A stretch of 64,000 nt of DNA from Geosiphon pyriformis (GCA_016748015.1 JAAOMT010000294.1:85710-149709), one strand, 5' to 3'. Numbered from the stretch's first letter, positions 1 to 12,066 are shown. Notes: generated by a model not told the origin, from the letters alone. Numbers and translations: made by a program.

Positions 1-2996
1 ACCAACTGATTTTGCTATTTTTAAACTTGTTTTTTTATAGTACTTTTGCAATTTTAATATTTTAATTTAATTACAAAATCAATTTAACATTATAAAACAA
101 TTATTATTTATTTTGGTCTATTAAATTCTAACATCTTAATAATTTATAGAATATAATAATACTTGTCTATAACTTTAAATTAACAAAACAAAAAACAAAT
201 TACATTTAAGCTGTTAATTTAACCATAAATAAAACCTTTAATATTAATACAAAGCTTATTCAATTAAGTAAAAAATTAACTCAAAAAATTGAAAGATTTT
301 TTGTAAAAAATTCAAAAGCATACTAGTCTTTATAATACTAAAAAAATAACAATACTACAAAGTATTAACAATAATAATAACATTAATGATAACAGCAATT
401 TTAAAAACAAAATCCTTATAACTGTTATTATTATTAAAAATTTAATCATATTGTGAATAATTGTCACAAAAAAATATTTGATTAAAATTATAAAAACTAA
501 TATTAACAACAATTAAAATATTAACAACAACCAAAATATTTACAACTTACAGAATTTCAATACTTTTTGTCTTAATATTAATAATTACAATATTTACTTT
601 AATTATTACAGGATTATTATTAATACTTATAAACAATATTACAAATATTATTTTAATACTAAGCTTTATAATATAACAACTTAAGACTCTAAATTATTGA
701 TTATAATCAAGAATAACAAAGCAATAATAAAAATCAAATTCAATTTACTATAATACTATTTTAAAATATAAATTATAACAACTCATTATTCTAAGTAATA
801 TTAACAAAATATTCAAATCAGATTTTATATTTTAGTCTTATTAAAACTCCAAATTTTGGTAATACTGTATCTTTAAAAAAAAAAGCTGTAGTTAAAATTA
901 CCAATTTTTTCTTTTTTAACAATAATCAAACTATTTTTAATATAATTTTTTCAGTTATAATTACTAAAAATAAAATGTTTACCACCATATTTTTATTTAA
1001 TATTGACAATTTAAATGGTTTTAACTTTTTTAATAAAACTGCTATTAATCAGAACAAGTTAATTACAACAATATATATTAATATTATAATAAAACAAATA
1101 AACATTAATTAATACTTAATAATAGATTAACTGACAGTATAATTATAAAACAATTCATGAATTAATTGAATTACTAAGTTAATTTAGCTATTACTGTTAA
1201 AATTGTTATGACTAACAGAAATACCAAAATACTAATTAAAAAAATTAACAACTTTTTTTTAATATTAATAAAATTATAATTTTTATTAAAGTTTTAATAA
1301 TAAAAGTAATTTAGTATCAAGTTTTAATTAATAACAATTGATTGATTAAGGCTTATATTATTCTTGATTCAAATATTCAAAAGCTTCAAATCTTCTTTAA
1401 TAGTTAATATATTTAAACATCTGCCATCTGTGAATATTTTAAAATAGCAATCCTTAAATTATCTTTTATCAAATTCAAAAAATCTATAATTTAGCTGATT
1501 TAAAAACATACCAAATTTTTTAGATTGATAATTTTAGCATGAAACTACTATTGTCATTCATTTGAGAAGAAAAAAACAGACAAAAAGTTACAAACATTAA
1601 TTTTTGCTTATGTATTACTAAATTAAAGAAATTAATTTTATTATTTTTTATAATTAGTCTGTGTAAATTGTGAAAAAAAGTTATTTTTAATGAATATATA
1701 TATAAAAAACAATAAAATATAGCCAATTGCTATTAGATATTATTGTTGTTTTTATTTACTAAAACTATTTGAATACTTAAAATAACAAAACAAATAGAAT
1801 AATATACTATGTTTTGTTTGTAAGAAAATTTTATTAGATGAAAAACTATAAAATAATATCTTTAAAAAAAAAATATGTAATAAATTTTGTCAATATACTA
1901 TTTTTATTAATAACTAAATCTGTAAAAAAAATTTTTTTACTATTGTTATTACTTATAGAAAAAAAAGTACCAAAAAAATAAAAAAAACAGATCACAAAAT
2001 AGATCAATAAAAAGAATAATATTTAATAAATAAGCATATTTTTAGAAATATGCACATTTTCAAAAAATAAACACATTTCCAGAAAATTATAGCATATTTT
2101 CAGGAATAAGCACATTTTCAGGAATAAGCACATTTTCAGAAAGTAGTATAAAAAAAAATAAAAATATGTAAAATTTCATATAACACAAATTATATATATA
2201 TAGTAAAAATATTAGAAGCAAAAAAAAAACAATAGCTAAAAACAAATAATTATCCAATATTTTTTTCTTCAAAAAATAGTTTTCTATAACTTAAAATGAA
2301 ATTATACTTATATCAAATAAAAATATCCATAATCATTAAATTTATGCTATTATTACTTGATTAAGAATTTTTATCATTTTTATACTATTAACAATTTATA
2401 TTAATAGAATCCAATACTTAATTACACTAGAACAATAATTTTTAATCATAGCTATTAATAAAATACTAATTTTTTATTTCTTTTTTTCTTTTTTTTCTTT
2501 TATTTTGTTTTCTTTGTTGTTTACTAATTGATTAAAAAAATTAAGTACTAAATAATTAATATTAAAAATAGTCTGATAAAAAATCTGTGAAACAAAAATA
2601 GAAAACTTAAGAATAGTTTATCAGAAAAACATAACTGCCAAACTAAACTAACCACTACACTAAAAAAAAATTCATAAAAGAAATCATTAATTAAATTTTT
2701 GTTTATTATACAAAAACTCAACTAAAATTTTTAAATAACAAAATCTTTAGAAATTATCATTATTAACAGTTATTGAGCATTAAGTTATGAATTTGTTATT
2801 TGTTTTAAAACCCTAAATAATCATCTGTAATATTGTTTATAGTTAAGCAATTAACCAGTGTTATTAAAGATTTTTCTATTCTTTTTTTAATATTATTAAT
2901 GCTATTTTACTGTTAATTTTGCTATTAATAAAAGTCAGTAAACCTCTAATAAGTTAATTCTTTTTCTAAAATATTTTTTTATACTTTGAACTATAT
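1..2996. other. A+T-rich intergenic desert
   Basis: This stretch is extremely A+T-rich, almost lacks CpG and has stop codons in every frame. The few open frames are low-complexity Leu/Ile/Lys/Asn strings without family motifs. Positions about 1700-1865 resemble about 39400-39540, so decayed repeats lie in it. I see no gene here. Confidence 0.7.
2032..2145. repeat. Short tandem repeat, about 18-bp unit
   Basis: About five imperfect copies of a unit like GCACATTTTCAGGAATAA lie head to tail. The units touch without unique spacers, so this is a minisatellite and not a CRISPR array. It lies in A+T-rich non-coding DNA. Confidence 0.75.
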
Positions 2997-3830
2997 ATGC
3001 TGTTAAATTTATAATAGAATAACCAATTCTATGCAATTACTTATATAGTTATTTTACAGTAAAAATCAACTTTTTTACAAAAAATTTTAAAAATATGTAT
3101 AATTATTTTGTAATAAAAATCAACTCTTTTACAAAAAATCTTAATTGTAGACTATCTAATAATATAAAAAAAAAAGAAAAAAAATATAAACTAAAAAAAA
3201 ATATAAAAAAATGTGTTAAAAAAGTTGTTTCACATTTAGATTTGGAAATTGTTAATAATTACTGAAATTAATAGCTAATTAATTTTAAATTGTTAGTATA
3301 AAATAATCAATTTTGAACAAAAATAATTAAAAATTTTGTTTTTAAAATAAGTTTTATTGAAATTAATTTGTAAAGAAAATATTTAATAAAAAATTGATTT
3401 TAAGTAAAATAATTTTAATTAAAATATATTTTCTTAAAAAGAAAAGTTTTTTTTTATACAATTTGTTGTGATACTATTCTATAATCTAGCATTTTTTTTA
3501 AATATTTTGGTAACTAAAGATATATTTAGTTAAAGCACAGATTATTTTTGTAGATTATAAATTATATTAATAAACTATTAAATATTTTGTTAAATTATTA
3601 AATATTTTTGCAAATTTTGAATGCTATATAGTTTGGTATATTACATAATTTAATTATTGCAATTTTTAATTTTATTTGTGTTCTGTACAAATTAGATTAT
3701 TAATTAAATAATAATTTAAATAATTTAATAAATTAATAAGTAATAAATTAAAATAATAATATATGCTAAATAATAATAAAAATTATAAAAATAATTTCAT
3801 TTTAAATAATATTTTAAATTTTGGTTAATA
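2997..3830 (+). repeat. Dispersed repeat R2, copy 1 (heavily decayed)
   Basis: This stretch aligns by eye with 38350-39170 over its whole length and with 57030-57560 in reverse orientation. It shares the CCAATTCTATG start, the TCAACTCTT blocks and the AATAATATATGCTAA end. It is more A+T-rich than the 38-kb copy, mostly through C-to-T and G-to-A differences. No coding capacity is visible. It could be a solo LTR or a short non-autonomous element of unknown class. Confidence 0.65.
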
Positions 3831-4769
3831 ATATTAACTAAATTTATATATTTATAGCAAAAATAAAATCTGAAAAATAACTACAATGAAATAAAAAAAA
3901 GCCATTATTACAGAGATATATACTATTAAAAATGTTTTAATAACAGTCAAAAAGATAAATAATTTATTTACTAATGATCTTAAAGCATTTCAAGAATGTT
4001 ATCAAGAATTTGTTTCTACTTAAAAAGAACAAAAACAAAGATTAGCTGATCTTAACACTAAATTATATAATTACTATTTAATTTTTTGTTACTTTTAATA
4101 TTATAATAAATATAATCTTTTGTTTAATCTATTTCTATAAATACTTTACTCTATTTTTAAGCTTAAAAAACTTTAAAAAAAGAATGTATTAGATACAAAA
4201 AACATAATATTTTAAAAGTCAAATATAATTACTAAAATAAAACAATATCTTATTTATTCTAATTTTTAAAAAAATTAAAACTAAAATAATACAATAACAA
4301 CAATAAAAAAATATGCTCTAAAAGAGCACATACAAATAATTTTAAATTTAATTTAAAATATTCTAAACAATTTTTTGTAATTATAGTACTCTATTTTTTT
4401 ATAAAAATAGATTTTAAATTAGCTTTAGAAATTGTTATTATGATGTAAATTATTTATAGTTATCAAACAATTTATATAATTTTAAATTGTATTTAGTCTT
4501 CCAAGTTTAATAATATTAAAAAACTAAACTGTAAATATAATAAATTAAGTTCCTCTTTTTTACATTTATAGTTTAATTTTTTGAATTATATTATATTTTA
4601 TAAAGTTATTAAAATTAGTCACTTTTATTATTAATCTTTAATTTTTGAATGCTGATCAATCAGATTTTAGCCAATCAGCAATCATTAAAATCATGTTACT
4701 ATATGATAAATTATCAAAGTATTATTATTTTCAGAAAAGCTTTCAATTAATATTAATTTAATCTTTAGA
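3831..4769. other. A+T-rich intergenic sequence
   Basis: No gene or clear repeat boundary is visible in this decayed A+T-rich DNA, which ends at the start of the LTR. Confidence 0.5.
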
Positions 4770-5612
4770 TGATATTACAGATATTTATTTGGGGTCTTAA
4801 AACAAATAACAAATCCATAACTTGGTGCTCAGTTAATATAATGGTGTTGATTTCTAAAAGTTTTTGTGATCTGAAAATTTTGGTGGATCTAAAGATTTTG
4901 TTGTGGAGTTCTTTGTATAATAGACAGAGATTCAGTAGTGATTGTAGTAGTTTTTTGGAATTGCAATTCTGTCCAATTTCTTTTTTAGCTTGGCAGCCAG
5001 ATTTATTCTGGCAGTCATGCTCTTCTGATAAGCTATCTGTTAATATATATGTAATTCTACCCTTATTTCTGGGTCTTTTACCAGACTATCTGTAACATCA
5101 ATAATTTAGCACTTAATTTTTAATAAATTAGTAAAACCAAAAAAAATAACAAAAGAAAATAAAAAAAATAAAAAAAAATAAGAAATAAGCCAAGACAATT
5201 GCAAGTTAGTATTCCATCAATAGCTGTGATCAAGAGCTATTGTTTCAGTGTAATTAAATATCAAGTACTATCAACATGAAGTATTAATAGTAAGGAATAG
5301 ATTAAGATGGTGAAGAATTATTTATTGATATTTGTGATGTAAAAGGTTGCTTAGATTAAATCTAAGCTAAGAGGTTTGTCTTTTTTTCTTCTAATGCTAC
5401 TACTATATATACATAATTAATGTTCTATGAGATTGCTTATATTTCTGAGCAATGTGTTATAATTTCTTGAACAATGTGCTCTAATTTCTTAACATTGCTC
5501 CATATTGCTGAACAATGTACTATAATTTCTGATATTGCTCCACATTGCTGAACAATGTACTCTCTTATTAGTCTACTATTTTTTATCTTTGTTTTTTTTT
5601 TTATAAGTAACA
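4770..5612 (-). repeat. 3' LTR of the gypsy element
   Basis: It is similar to 12067-12870 from the common start (TTATTTGGGGTCTTAAA) through the TATA-like stretch at about 5404-5413. After that, on the U3 side, it carries a GCTGAACAATGTACT-type tandem array at about 5440-5560 that the other LTR lacks. The end GTAACA at 5607-5612 forms the short inverted terminus with the opposite LTR end. The TGATATTAC start here is one insertion away from the TGTTAC of the partner. Confidence 0.85.
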
Positions 5613-5630
5613 TTATCTCTTCCTTTTAAT
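5613..5630 (-). other. Polypurine tract
   Basis: On the minus strand, AAAAGGAAGAGATAA lies directly before the TG start of the 3' LTR, where plus-strand DNA priming is expected. The second gypsy element has AAAGGAGGGGATAA in the same position at 63069-63082, which supports the assignment. Confidence 0.8.
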
Positions 5631-5639
5631 ATTAAGCTC

Positions 5640-6329
5640 CATCAAAATTCTCATTTTGAATTATGTTAAATACTTTTTTTTCAAGTAGTGTTTGTTCCAC
5701 CTTACTCTTTATTTCTTCAATTTGTAAGTTGTTTATTCTTCCCTATTGGTTAATGATTATTGTTTCCATATTAAAGTGTAAAAATACTTCTGGGTAGTTT
5801 TGAAATATAGTGTGTAGTCAATAAATGGTCTTGATATGTAGTGTTAAGTTTGTTTTCTTTCTAATAATGTTTTCAATGTTTCAGATTATCTTTTGATTGA
5901 AAATTCTCTTGAATTTGTCAAAATATAACTTCTGAATATCTACTTTTCGTTCCAATTGATAGTAGCAGTATGGTATTAGAAGTTGGTTTATTTATTTGTT
6001 CTAATTTTTTTTTATTAGTTCTTCTGTTAGAATTATGATGATTATCTTTCTAAAAGTGTTTTTTACTTTCTCTACTATTTTATCTGACCAGTTTATTAAT
6101 TGTTTTTGTAATTGCTGGTATGGTGTACTTTTCTCTTTTTGTTTGGTGTTTTAATAACAAATTGTTTGGTTATTGATGATAATTTCTATGTTTACTTGCT
6201 GTTGACTTAAAGCCTGAAACAATTGTTAAGTTAAAGTGTGAATATAATTTGGTATTTTCATTTTTCTTTGTTGCTTTTGTTGTGTATACCATGTCTTTAT
6301 ATACTCTTTTGGTTGTTCAATTTGATGTA
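5640..6329 (-). pseudogene. Uncharacterised C-terminal extension of gypsy Pol
   Basis: Downstream of the integrase C-terminus the same frame continues, broken by stops, for about 220 codons. It ends in NENFDGA just before the polypurine tract. The second element (63082-63750) encodes a recognisable relative that ends in NFDFDGAQS, with shared patches such as the NYCYYQLGKH / PYCYYQLERK block. It is rich in Ile, Lys, Asn and Gln and has no visible signal peptide, membrane segment or Cys/His finger, so it does not look like an envelope protein. I do not recognise the domain. Confidence 0.55.
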
Positions 6330-6640
6330 TTTGGTTCAATAACTATGATTGGTTCCAAATCTCATGGAATCTTATCTGGTTGAACTAGTATTCTCTGTGC
6401 TTCCAGTTGTGGAATATTACTGGTAGATGCTGGTACTATGTTTTGATATAGTTTCAGTCGATCTCCATGTGCTGCTTTGGTTAAAATTTTGTTGTTCAAC
6501 CTTAATTTATAAGCTCTATTTTCTAAAATTTCTTCTATGTGAAATGGTTTGTCTCATTTGAAGTCAAATTTTCTATTCTATTGTTTTTTTACTTTGGTAT
6601 AATATAAAAGTACTTTGTTTCCAATCCTGAATTTGATTAA
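6330..6640 (-). pseudogene. Integrase C-terminal domain, gypsy Pol
   Basis: The minus-strand frame reads IGNKVLLYYTK, then DKPFHIEEILENRAYKLRL, then KAAHGDRLKLY. This is the usual order of a Ty3/gypsy integrase C-terminal DNA-binding module, ending in the HGDRLK box. At least two in-frame stops interrupt the first third. It directly follows the RT catalytic box, so the zinc-binding and catalytic (DDE) parts of integrase are absent. The equivalent box in the second element (63970-64000) reads HGNRLK, an Asp-to-Asn change. Confidence 0.75.
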
Positions 6641-7076
6641 ATATCTTAGAGAACATATTAGTATCATCTAAGTAAACAACTATTGATTTCTACAGTAGTC
6701 CAGTATCGACAATTTTTATAAGCTGTTGGAATGTGGCTAGTACATTCATTAAGTCAAAAGGCATAACTTCAAATTTGAAATTTCTTTCTTGGATTGTAAA
6801 AGCTGTTTTCTTCTTATCTTCTGGTTTTATGGCTATTTGCCAGTAATAACTGTTTAAATCTAAAGTTGAAAATCATTTTTTTTCTCTAAAAGCATCAAAA
6901 AGTTCTTGGATCTTTGGAATTGGGTAGCTATCTCTTTTTGTTATTTTATTGAGTTTTTGGTAGTCTATACAAAAGTGGATTTTTCTATTCTTCTTACAGA
7001 CTAGTACTACTGGCAATGACCATAAACTTATTAATGATTGAATTAATCTGTTGTCTAACATCTAATTAATTTTTTG
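6641..7076 (-). pseudogene. Reverse transcriptase domain, gypsy Pol (truncated)
   Basis: The minus strand encodes FCIDYQKLNKITKRDSYPIP, then the motif A region FSTLDLNSYYWQ, then MPFDLMNVLATFQ and the catalytic box VVYLDD (YLDD codons at 6663-6674). The order and spacing are those of Ty3/gypsy RT. Stops interrupt the frame (for example at the junction near 7062-7076). The thumb and the RNase H domain that should follow YLDD are missing; sequence of the integrase C-terminus begins within about 10 codons. Confidence 0.85.
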
Positions 7077-7680
7077 TCAAATGATTTTATGACTTGTTGG
7101 TGGTACTTGATATGCTTTTTGTTTGATTGGCAATGCGTCTCCAGTCTTAATCTGATGTTGGATTATGTTAGTTCTGCCAAATTCATTTTCACAAGCAAAA
7201 ATGTTGTTGAAGTTGTTAAATAATATCTTAAGCTGCATATATTGTAATAGGTCTAGATTTCTCAAGTTCATCTGTTTCAATTGTTTTGATTGAAGCAGAT
7301 AACATTTTTTTTGTCCATAGATTGTTTGTGATGTAATATTTACATATCTGCAAAGCTGTAGAAAATTTAAAATAGGGTTTGGTGGTTGTTTTTCAACTTC
7401 AGTACTTAAATATCTGATGGTAATTTTTTTTGGTATTTCAATGACATTTTTAGTTATGTTGTAAATAGAAGTTTTGATGTATTTAGGGCTTTTGGCTGGT
7501 ATGTAAAGATTGGTAAATCCAATTTTTCTTAATTCACAAATTGTAGCTTCTGTTTCAAATATTTGGGCCTGGTTCTTTACTTTTCTTTCTATGGCTAACA
7601 TGTACTGATTATATAGTGGAATAGAGATTAATTGATGAATAAAAATAATTTCTTCCTTGTCAATAATCTTTTCCTCTGCC
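7077..7680 (-). pseudogene. Pol linker between dUTPase-like domain and RT
   Basis: This is the second half of a 339-codon open frame (7077-8096). It holds a linker rich in Ile and Lys and then FGRTNIIQHQIKTGDALPIK, the usual lead-in to Ty3/gypsy RT. No enzymatic motif is visible in the linker itself. Confidence 0.6.
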
Positions 7681-8096
7681 ATATTGACTGGTACATCTAT
7701 TCTATCCATAAATCTAAATCCTTGTATCCCTCTTGCTGTTATTCTTAATTCTTTCCTTTTTTCTACTAACACTAATTGAGCTATTTTAACTAAAGGCAAG
7801 AATATTGCCTGTGCTATTTTTTTGTTTGGCTTTATAATATAAGCCTTTTCTGAATTATTTTGTAGCATTATAATAATATTTCTTATATATCCTGCATTAA
7901 TTATTCCTCCTCTGATGTTGATTCCTCTTTTTGCTAGATTACTCCTTAATACTAGTTGAATTATTGTTGTTGTTAAGATTTCCAGTACTATTTTAAGATC
8001 AATGCATGTGTGTGAGTGTGGTTTTAATTTGATGGCATCTTTTCTTGAATATCTTAGATTAAACTCAACATCAGTATTATATGCATGTTTTGGCAT
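7681..8096 (-). pseudogene. dUTPase-like domain inside gypsy Pol
   Basis: Residues about 1-135 of the 7077-8096 frame follow the trimeric dUTPase plan. A LKPHSHTCIDL strand leads to a degenerate motif 2 (LRSNLAKRGINI), motif 3 region GIINAGYIRNI, then MLQNNSEKAYIIKP, motif 4 (KIAQAIFLPLVKI) and motif 5 region RGIQGF. In dUTPases, motif 3 carries the catalytic Asp and motif 2 a Ser-Gly pair. Here these are Asn, Ser-Asn and similar, so this copy is probably inactive. The role in an active relative would be hydrolysis of dUTP to limit uracil in the cDNA. The change of Asp to Asn fits the G-to-A decay seen elsewhere in the window. Confidence 0.8.
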
Positions 8097-8120
8097 AATA
8101 TTTTTATCATTATTGCTGAA

Positions 8121-8435
8121 CTATTTTAGTTTCTGCTCTTTAATAAGATTAGAGAGCGCAATGTATTGTTTGGGATTTGAATTGTAGTTTGAATTATTGT
8201 TATTTTGGTTGCTATATTGAATGGTGCTGGAACCATTGTTATTGTTGTTGTCATTGTTAAAGTTTGAATTGAGATTGAAATTTGATTCCAATTCTACTGT
8301 GCAGCTGCTGATTGGTTCTTTTTTCTCTGGGATTATGTAGATTATGTGTGGTGGTGGATTGTAAATGAGATCACAATTATTACAATATTCAAAATTGCTG
8401 GGAATTAAACAATATTGGCATAATCTAGTATTCAA
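8121..8435 (-). pseudogene. Cys-rich segment upstream of the dUTPase-like domain
   Basis: The frame begins with CQYCLIPSNFEYCNNC, two CxxC pairs nine residues apart, which suggests a small zinc-binding fold. A Pro-rich stretch (NPPPHIIYIIP) and a low-complexity Asn/Ser linker follow. It leads in frame, through a stop, into the dUTPase-like domain. I do not recognise this finger as a named family. It is likely part of the Pol polyprotein. Confidence 0.5.
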
Positions 8436-9618
8436 CTGTTCTAACTATTGTTTTTGCTTTTCTTTTGTTAGTAATGCTTGTGGAATTCTTTAGAGTCATC
8501 CTCAATATTATTAAAAATGTCAAAAGTTTGAACATATTCGGGTTTTGAAAGTGATAAGGGGTTGTTCTTGATTTTCAGTAATTCACTGGTTGTTGTGCTT
8601 TCTGCTTTCACACTCACTATTTTCTAAATCTTATGTTCATTATGGAGATATTCTTCCAATTATCACAATGTTTTTTTCCACATGTTGTTGATTGGAGTTT
8701 TTTTGTGTATTCAGTTGTTTATTAAGATAGTATATTAACATATTTCATCACACATTCTTCTATATCCAGAAATGTTATTCCATATTCTTTTATCAAACAA
8801 GATGGTTTCATAGGCAAGACAAGGCTTATTATCTCATTTTTTTTGTTTTTTTGGTCGTCCAAACCATTCAAGAACACAAGAATAACAATAAAATTTTGTT
8901 GCCATTGGGTATTCTTCATCATCATCACAACATGCATCTATTGATGACAACTTCTTGTCACAATCAATACACACCAGTTTTGGTCAGTGATAGTTAGATG
9001 GTTGTAGTAGAGTATAGATATATAAAATATAAGTTGTAATGATTGCTGGTACTGGCTTTTCTTCTTTCTCTTTTCCTTTTCTTTTTTTGGTTTCTTCCCA
9101 CTTTTAATTTGGTGTCTACTTGTTCTAATTGTTATTAATCCACAATATTTAATTGTTGTTTCAAATAAGTTCCTCTTTTCACTTTTTTTTTTCTTTGTTA
9201 TCTTATGAAAATATGAGTAATAGTTCATTGTAGTTGTTATCAGCCTATAAAACTTAATAGGCTTTCCAGATAGGTTTATTTTCTTTTTTTTTTAGCTCAA
9301 TCAATGATTGCTTTCTTTGAAAAGCTTTAAAATGACCACAGATGGCAGGTGTGCAAGTATGCTGTCCATTAAAATTCAACTGGAGTTTTGCATGTTCCAA
9401 TCAAGAATGGCATTGGTTTTGGACAGCCAATTATTTCCAACAAGAGCTTAATACTGAATGGCTTTTATGACTAATACTTTGATGGATATAATGATGCTAT
9501 TGACTTTAAATGAGAAGTCATTGATTTTACTGATTGAAGTCTTTGTCATTCCATCAGTAGTGATAATTCAGGTGCTGGCAGTATGATCAACTTAATAACC
9601 TAATTAGTTTATAAGTTG
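8436..9618 (-). pseudogene. Gag-Pol region between protease and Cys-rich segment
   Basis: Two open frames (8722-8937 and 8938-9228) and interrupted flanks encode Lys-rich and then mixed sequence without known motifs. By position they belong to the polyprotein downstream of the protease. The many Lys codons (AAG/AAA) and stops suggest G-to-A decay. I cannot assign a function. Confidence 0.4.
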
Positions 9619-9939
9619 TCAGATAATAATGCTGCTTGCTGACCCACTGTTCAAGATTAATTTGATGGAATAATTATCAGTTTTAGCATTGGTGTACATT
9701 GCAGTTATGGGTTTTTTTTTAAGGGCAGCACCACTAAAAAGAGGCATTTTAAACTGTTTCTCAAGTTCAAATAAAAAGATGGCTGCTAACACGTTGTTAT
9801 TAGTGACGGTTGCTGGTAAAATTTTGTTAATAAGTGGTTTTTGGTTGGTTTTTAAGTTGTTGAATAAGACGTTTTTTAGGATAACCAGAAGACTTAAATA
9901 GTTCTGGGAACTCAGATTTTGGGTGTATCTATTTCCCAA
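9619..9939 (-). pseudogene. Retroviral-type aspartic protease domain
   Basis: The frame ends with IKLILNSGSASSIII, which matches the retropepsin active-site loop pattern (hydrophobic, then D-S/T-G-A/S-S) with the catalytic Asp replaced by Asn (codon AAC near 9651). Upstream are helical residues typical of Gag-protease linkers. The protease would cleave the polyprotein. With the Asp lost this copy is inactive, which matches the G-to-A decay. Confidence 0.7.
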
Positions 9940-10293
9940 ATTTTTTAGACATGATTCTGAAGGTTGTTAGAATGTGCTGAAAATCAGTTAATAAACAACC
10001 ATCACCAATTTCCAGTTTTGTTAGATGGTTCTCAGCCTTTGATTTCTATTGGGCATAGTCATTTGTGACAGTATTTGAATGAGTTGCAATTAATAAATTA
10101 GTTGTGGCTACAGTGGTTAATATATTACAGATATTGCCAGTTAATATATTAGAGGTATGTATATTGGTTGTTGTAATATTTGAGTATAATTAGGTTGGTA
10201 CTAATCTTGATTTAAGTAGTAATTTGGTGTTTGAAATCTGTGATCAGAGTTTTGATATTGATTTTCCGATTATGAGTTATTGCTATAAACTTG

Positions 10294-10335
10294 GCAGCTA
10301 GCTTTAATGTGACTTTGTTTACCACAATTGTAATA
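10294..10335 (-). pseudogene. Nucleocapsid zinc knuckle with first Cys lost
   Basis: The minus strand encodes YYNCGKQSHIKASC. This is the Gag zinc knuckle C-x2-C-x4-H-x4-C with Tyr (TAT) in place of the first Cys (TGT), a single G-to-A change. It lies between the capsid-like Gag frame and the protease, as expected. Confidence 0.75.
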
Positions 10336-10547
10336 AACATGTGTCTCTAATTGCTATGTTTGATTGGTTAATAATGATAGGCATGTCTGATTTTAGAAAT
10401 GATTTGAGTTTCTTGAATTACTATGTTGTTGTAAAGATTGATAGATTGTCTAATTGTTAATTAAGTATTCCTCAATTTTCTGATTGATTGAATCACTGAA
10501 TTGTTTCAATTTGAAATCCTATTTAGATAATCTGTTTATTACTAAAT

Positions 10548-12002
10548 TTACAGCTTGGGTATGATTAGCTTTGAGTTCAGCTGATTCAAAGTTTCTAGTA
10601 TATATAACTGCTGCTTGCAAGTCAACTGGATGTAATAAATGTACACATTAAAAGATGTTACTGTACAGACCACAGATAACTGGTTCAAAATTTGTGGTGC
10701 TGTGAAATAATTGGCATCAATGGCTTGAATTTGGCACAGATTCCTGTAGAAATGTTCTAGATAAGTAGTGACTGCTTCACTTTTTCCTTGCTTGATGGTA
10801 GTAAAGATATTTGCCAAGTGGTTAATGCTATTATTGTTACTAAAATATCTCAAAAATTCAAGTTTGAATTCTTGAAAAGTTTGTGGTTTGACAGCTAAAC
10901 TCTGATACTATGAATTAGTAATATCTTGGAAAAAATAGGGAATTGCTTGAAGAACTCTGCCATCATTTCATTTATTGGCTGTAATGGCTTTTTCCATATC
11001 ATTGAGCCATACTTGGGTGTTGTCCTCTTCGCTAGTAAATTTCTTAATTTTGGCAATGGGTGTATAGGCCATTAGTGCTAATAGTAATTGTTGTTGTGAT
11101 TAAGGTTGAGGTTGCTGTTACAGTTGCTGCTGGGATGGTGGTTGTGACTGTTGCTGTTGCTGTTTAACAATTGGTAGGACTGGTGATGAGTCAATCATGA
11201 TTACTGGAGGTAAGTTTTGGGCAACAATAGGGATGGTATTTGGATTGTTCTGATTTTGCTAAGTTGGAATAATCAAGGTTTGAATTTCCGGATTTTCAAA
11301 AATTGGATTTTGCTTATTAATTTCTTGATTATTATTTTTTTCTTTCTCAGAATTAATTATTTCTCAAGAACTAATGGTTCTAAAATCTGGTTGTGGTGAT
11401 AGTAATCAAGTTTCTGATAGTATTGGAAATCATAATTTAAATCTCTCAAAATAATTGCTGTATGTTTTTAGTAACTCTGCTTTCTTTTGTTTACTTTAGA
11501 ATGGAATTCTGTTTAATAGTGTTGTTGCATTTATGGTAAATACACCTATTAATGTTATATTGATAGTGCTTCTGAGTGTGTAATAGTATGATGAATTAGC
11601 AAGTAAGTTGACTCTCTGTTTCTTTCAAATAGGTAATTGTATTTGCTTTGGAGTTCTTGCTAGTGTTTGCAATCTTTTTTTTTCTTTGTCAGCAAAGATG
11701 ATAAAGAATCTTTGTTTAGTATATTTTTCTATTTCTCTATTTATTTTTGTAATTAGTGGTGCAAATAAATAATTCTGTAATAGTGTAATGCTTTAGAGTA
11801 GTTCACTGAAAAAATTGTTGAAGATGGATTTTGGATCTTCTTGGCCTTTCAAATGATATATTATTCTTTCATTAATGTAGTAATTAAAAGCTGATTTTGT
11901 TGGCCAACTATTATTTGTTAATATGAGATAAGTGTAATAATATTGAAATAAAGATTTTGCAAATCTCAAATGGTTTGTTCCTGTTTCTTTGAATTCTGCC
12001 AC
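10548..12002 (-). pseudogene. Gag (capsid-like) region, broken
   Basis: Two frames survive: 11793-12002 and 10548-10853. The second contains MRYFSNNNSINHLANIFTTI and EAVTTYLEHFYRN, which resemble the retrotransposon Gag pattern of a short helical core with a Q/E-x-V-x-x-Y segment. Between them the sequence encodes a Gln/Pro-rich linker (about 11090-11170). Stops and shifts separate the parts. Assignment rests on position between the primer binding site and the zinc knuckle plus these patterns. Confidence 0.6.
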
Positions 12003-12049
12003 TGTTTTAGATAAGTACTGTTAGTGCTGGTTCTCTGTTAAATTAAATT

Positions 12050-12064
12050 TCACAGGAAGCACCA
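12050..12064 (-). other. tRNA primer binding site
   Basis: On the minus strand, TGGTGCTTCCTGTG begins two bases after the inner end of the 5' LTR. TGG is the complement of the CCA end of a tRNA. The primer tRNA would end in CACAGGAAGCACCA. I cannot assign the isoacceptor without the tRNA set of the host. Confidence 0.75.
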
Positions 12065-12066
12065 AA

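Noticed and set aside
2032-2145. Regular repeats resembling a CRISPR array
   Set aside because: The units abut with no unique spacers and the context is eukaryotic.
4769-5095. 108-codon plus-strand open frame
   Set aside because: It lies wholly in the LTR, antisense to the element, with no motif; the equivalent stretch in the other LTR is not open.
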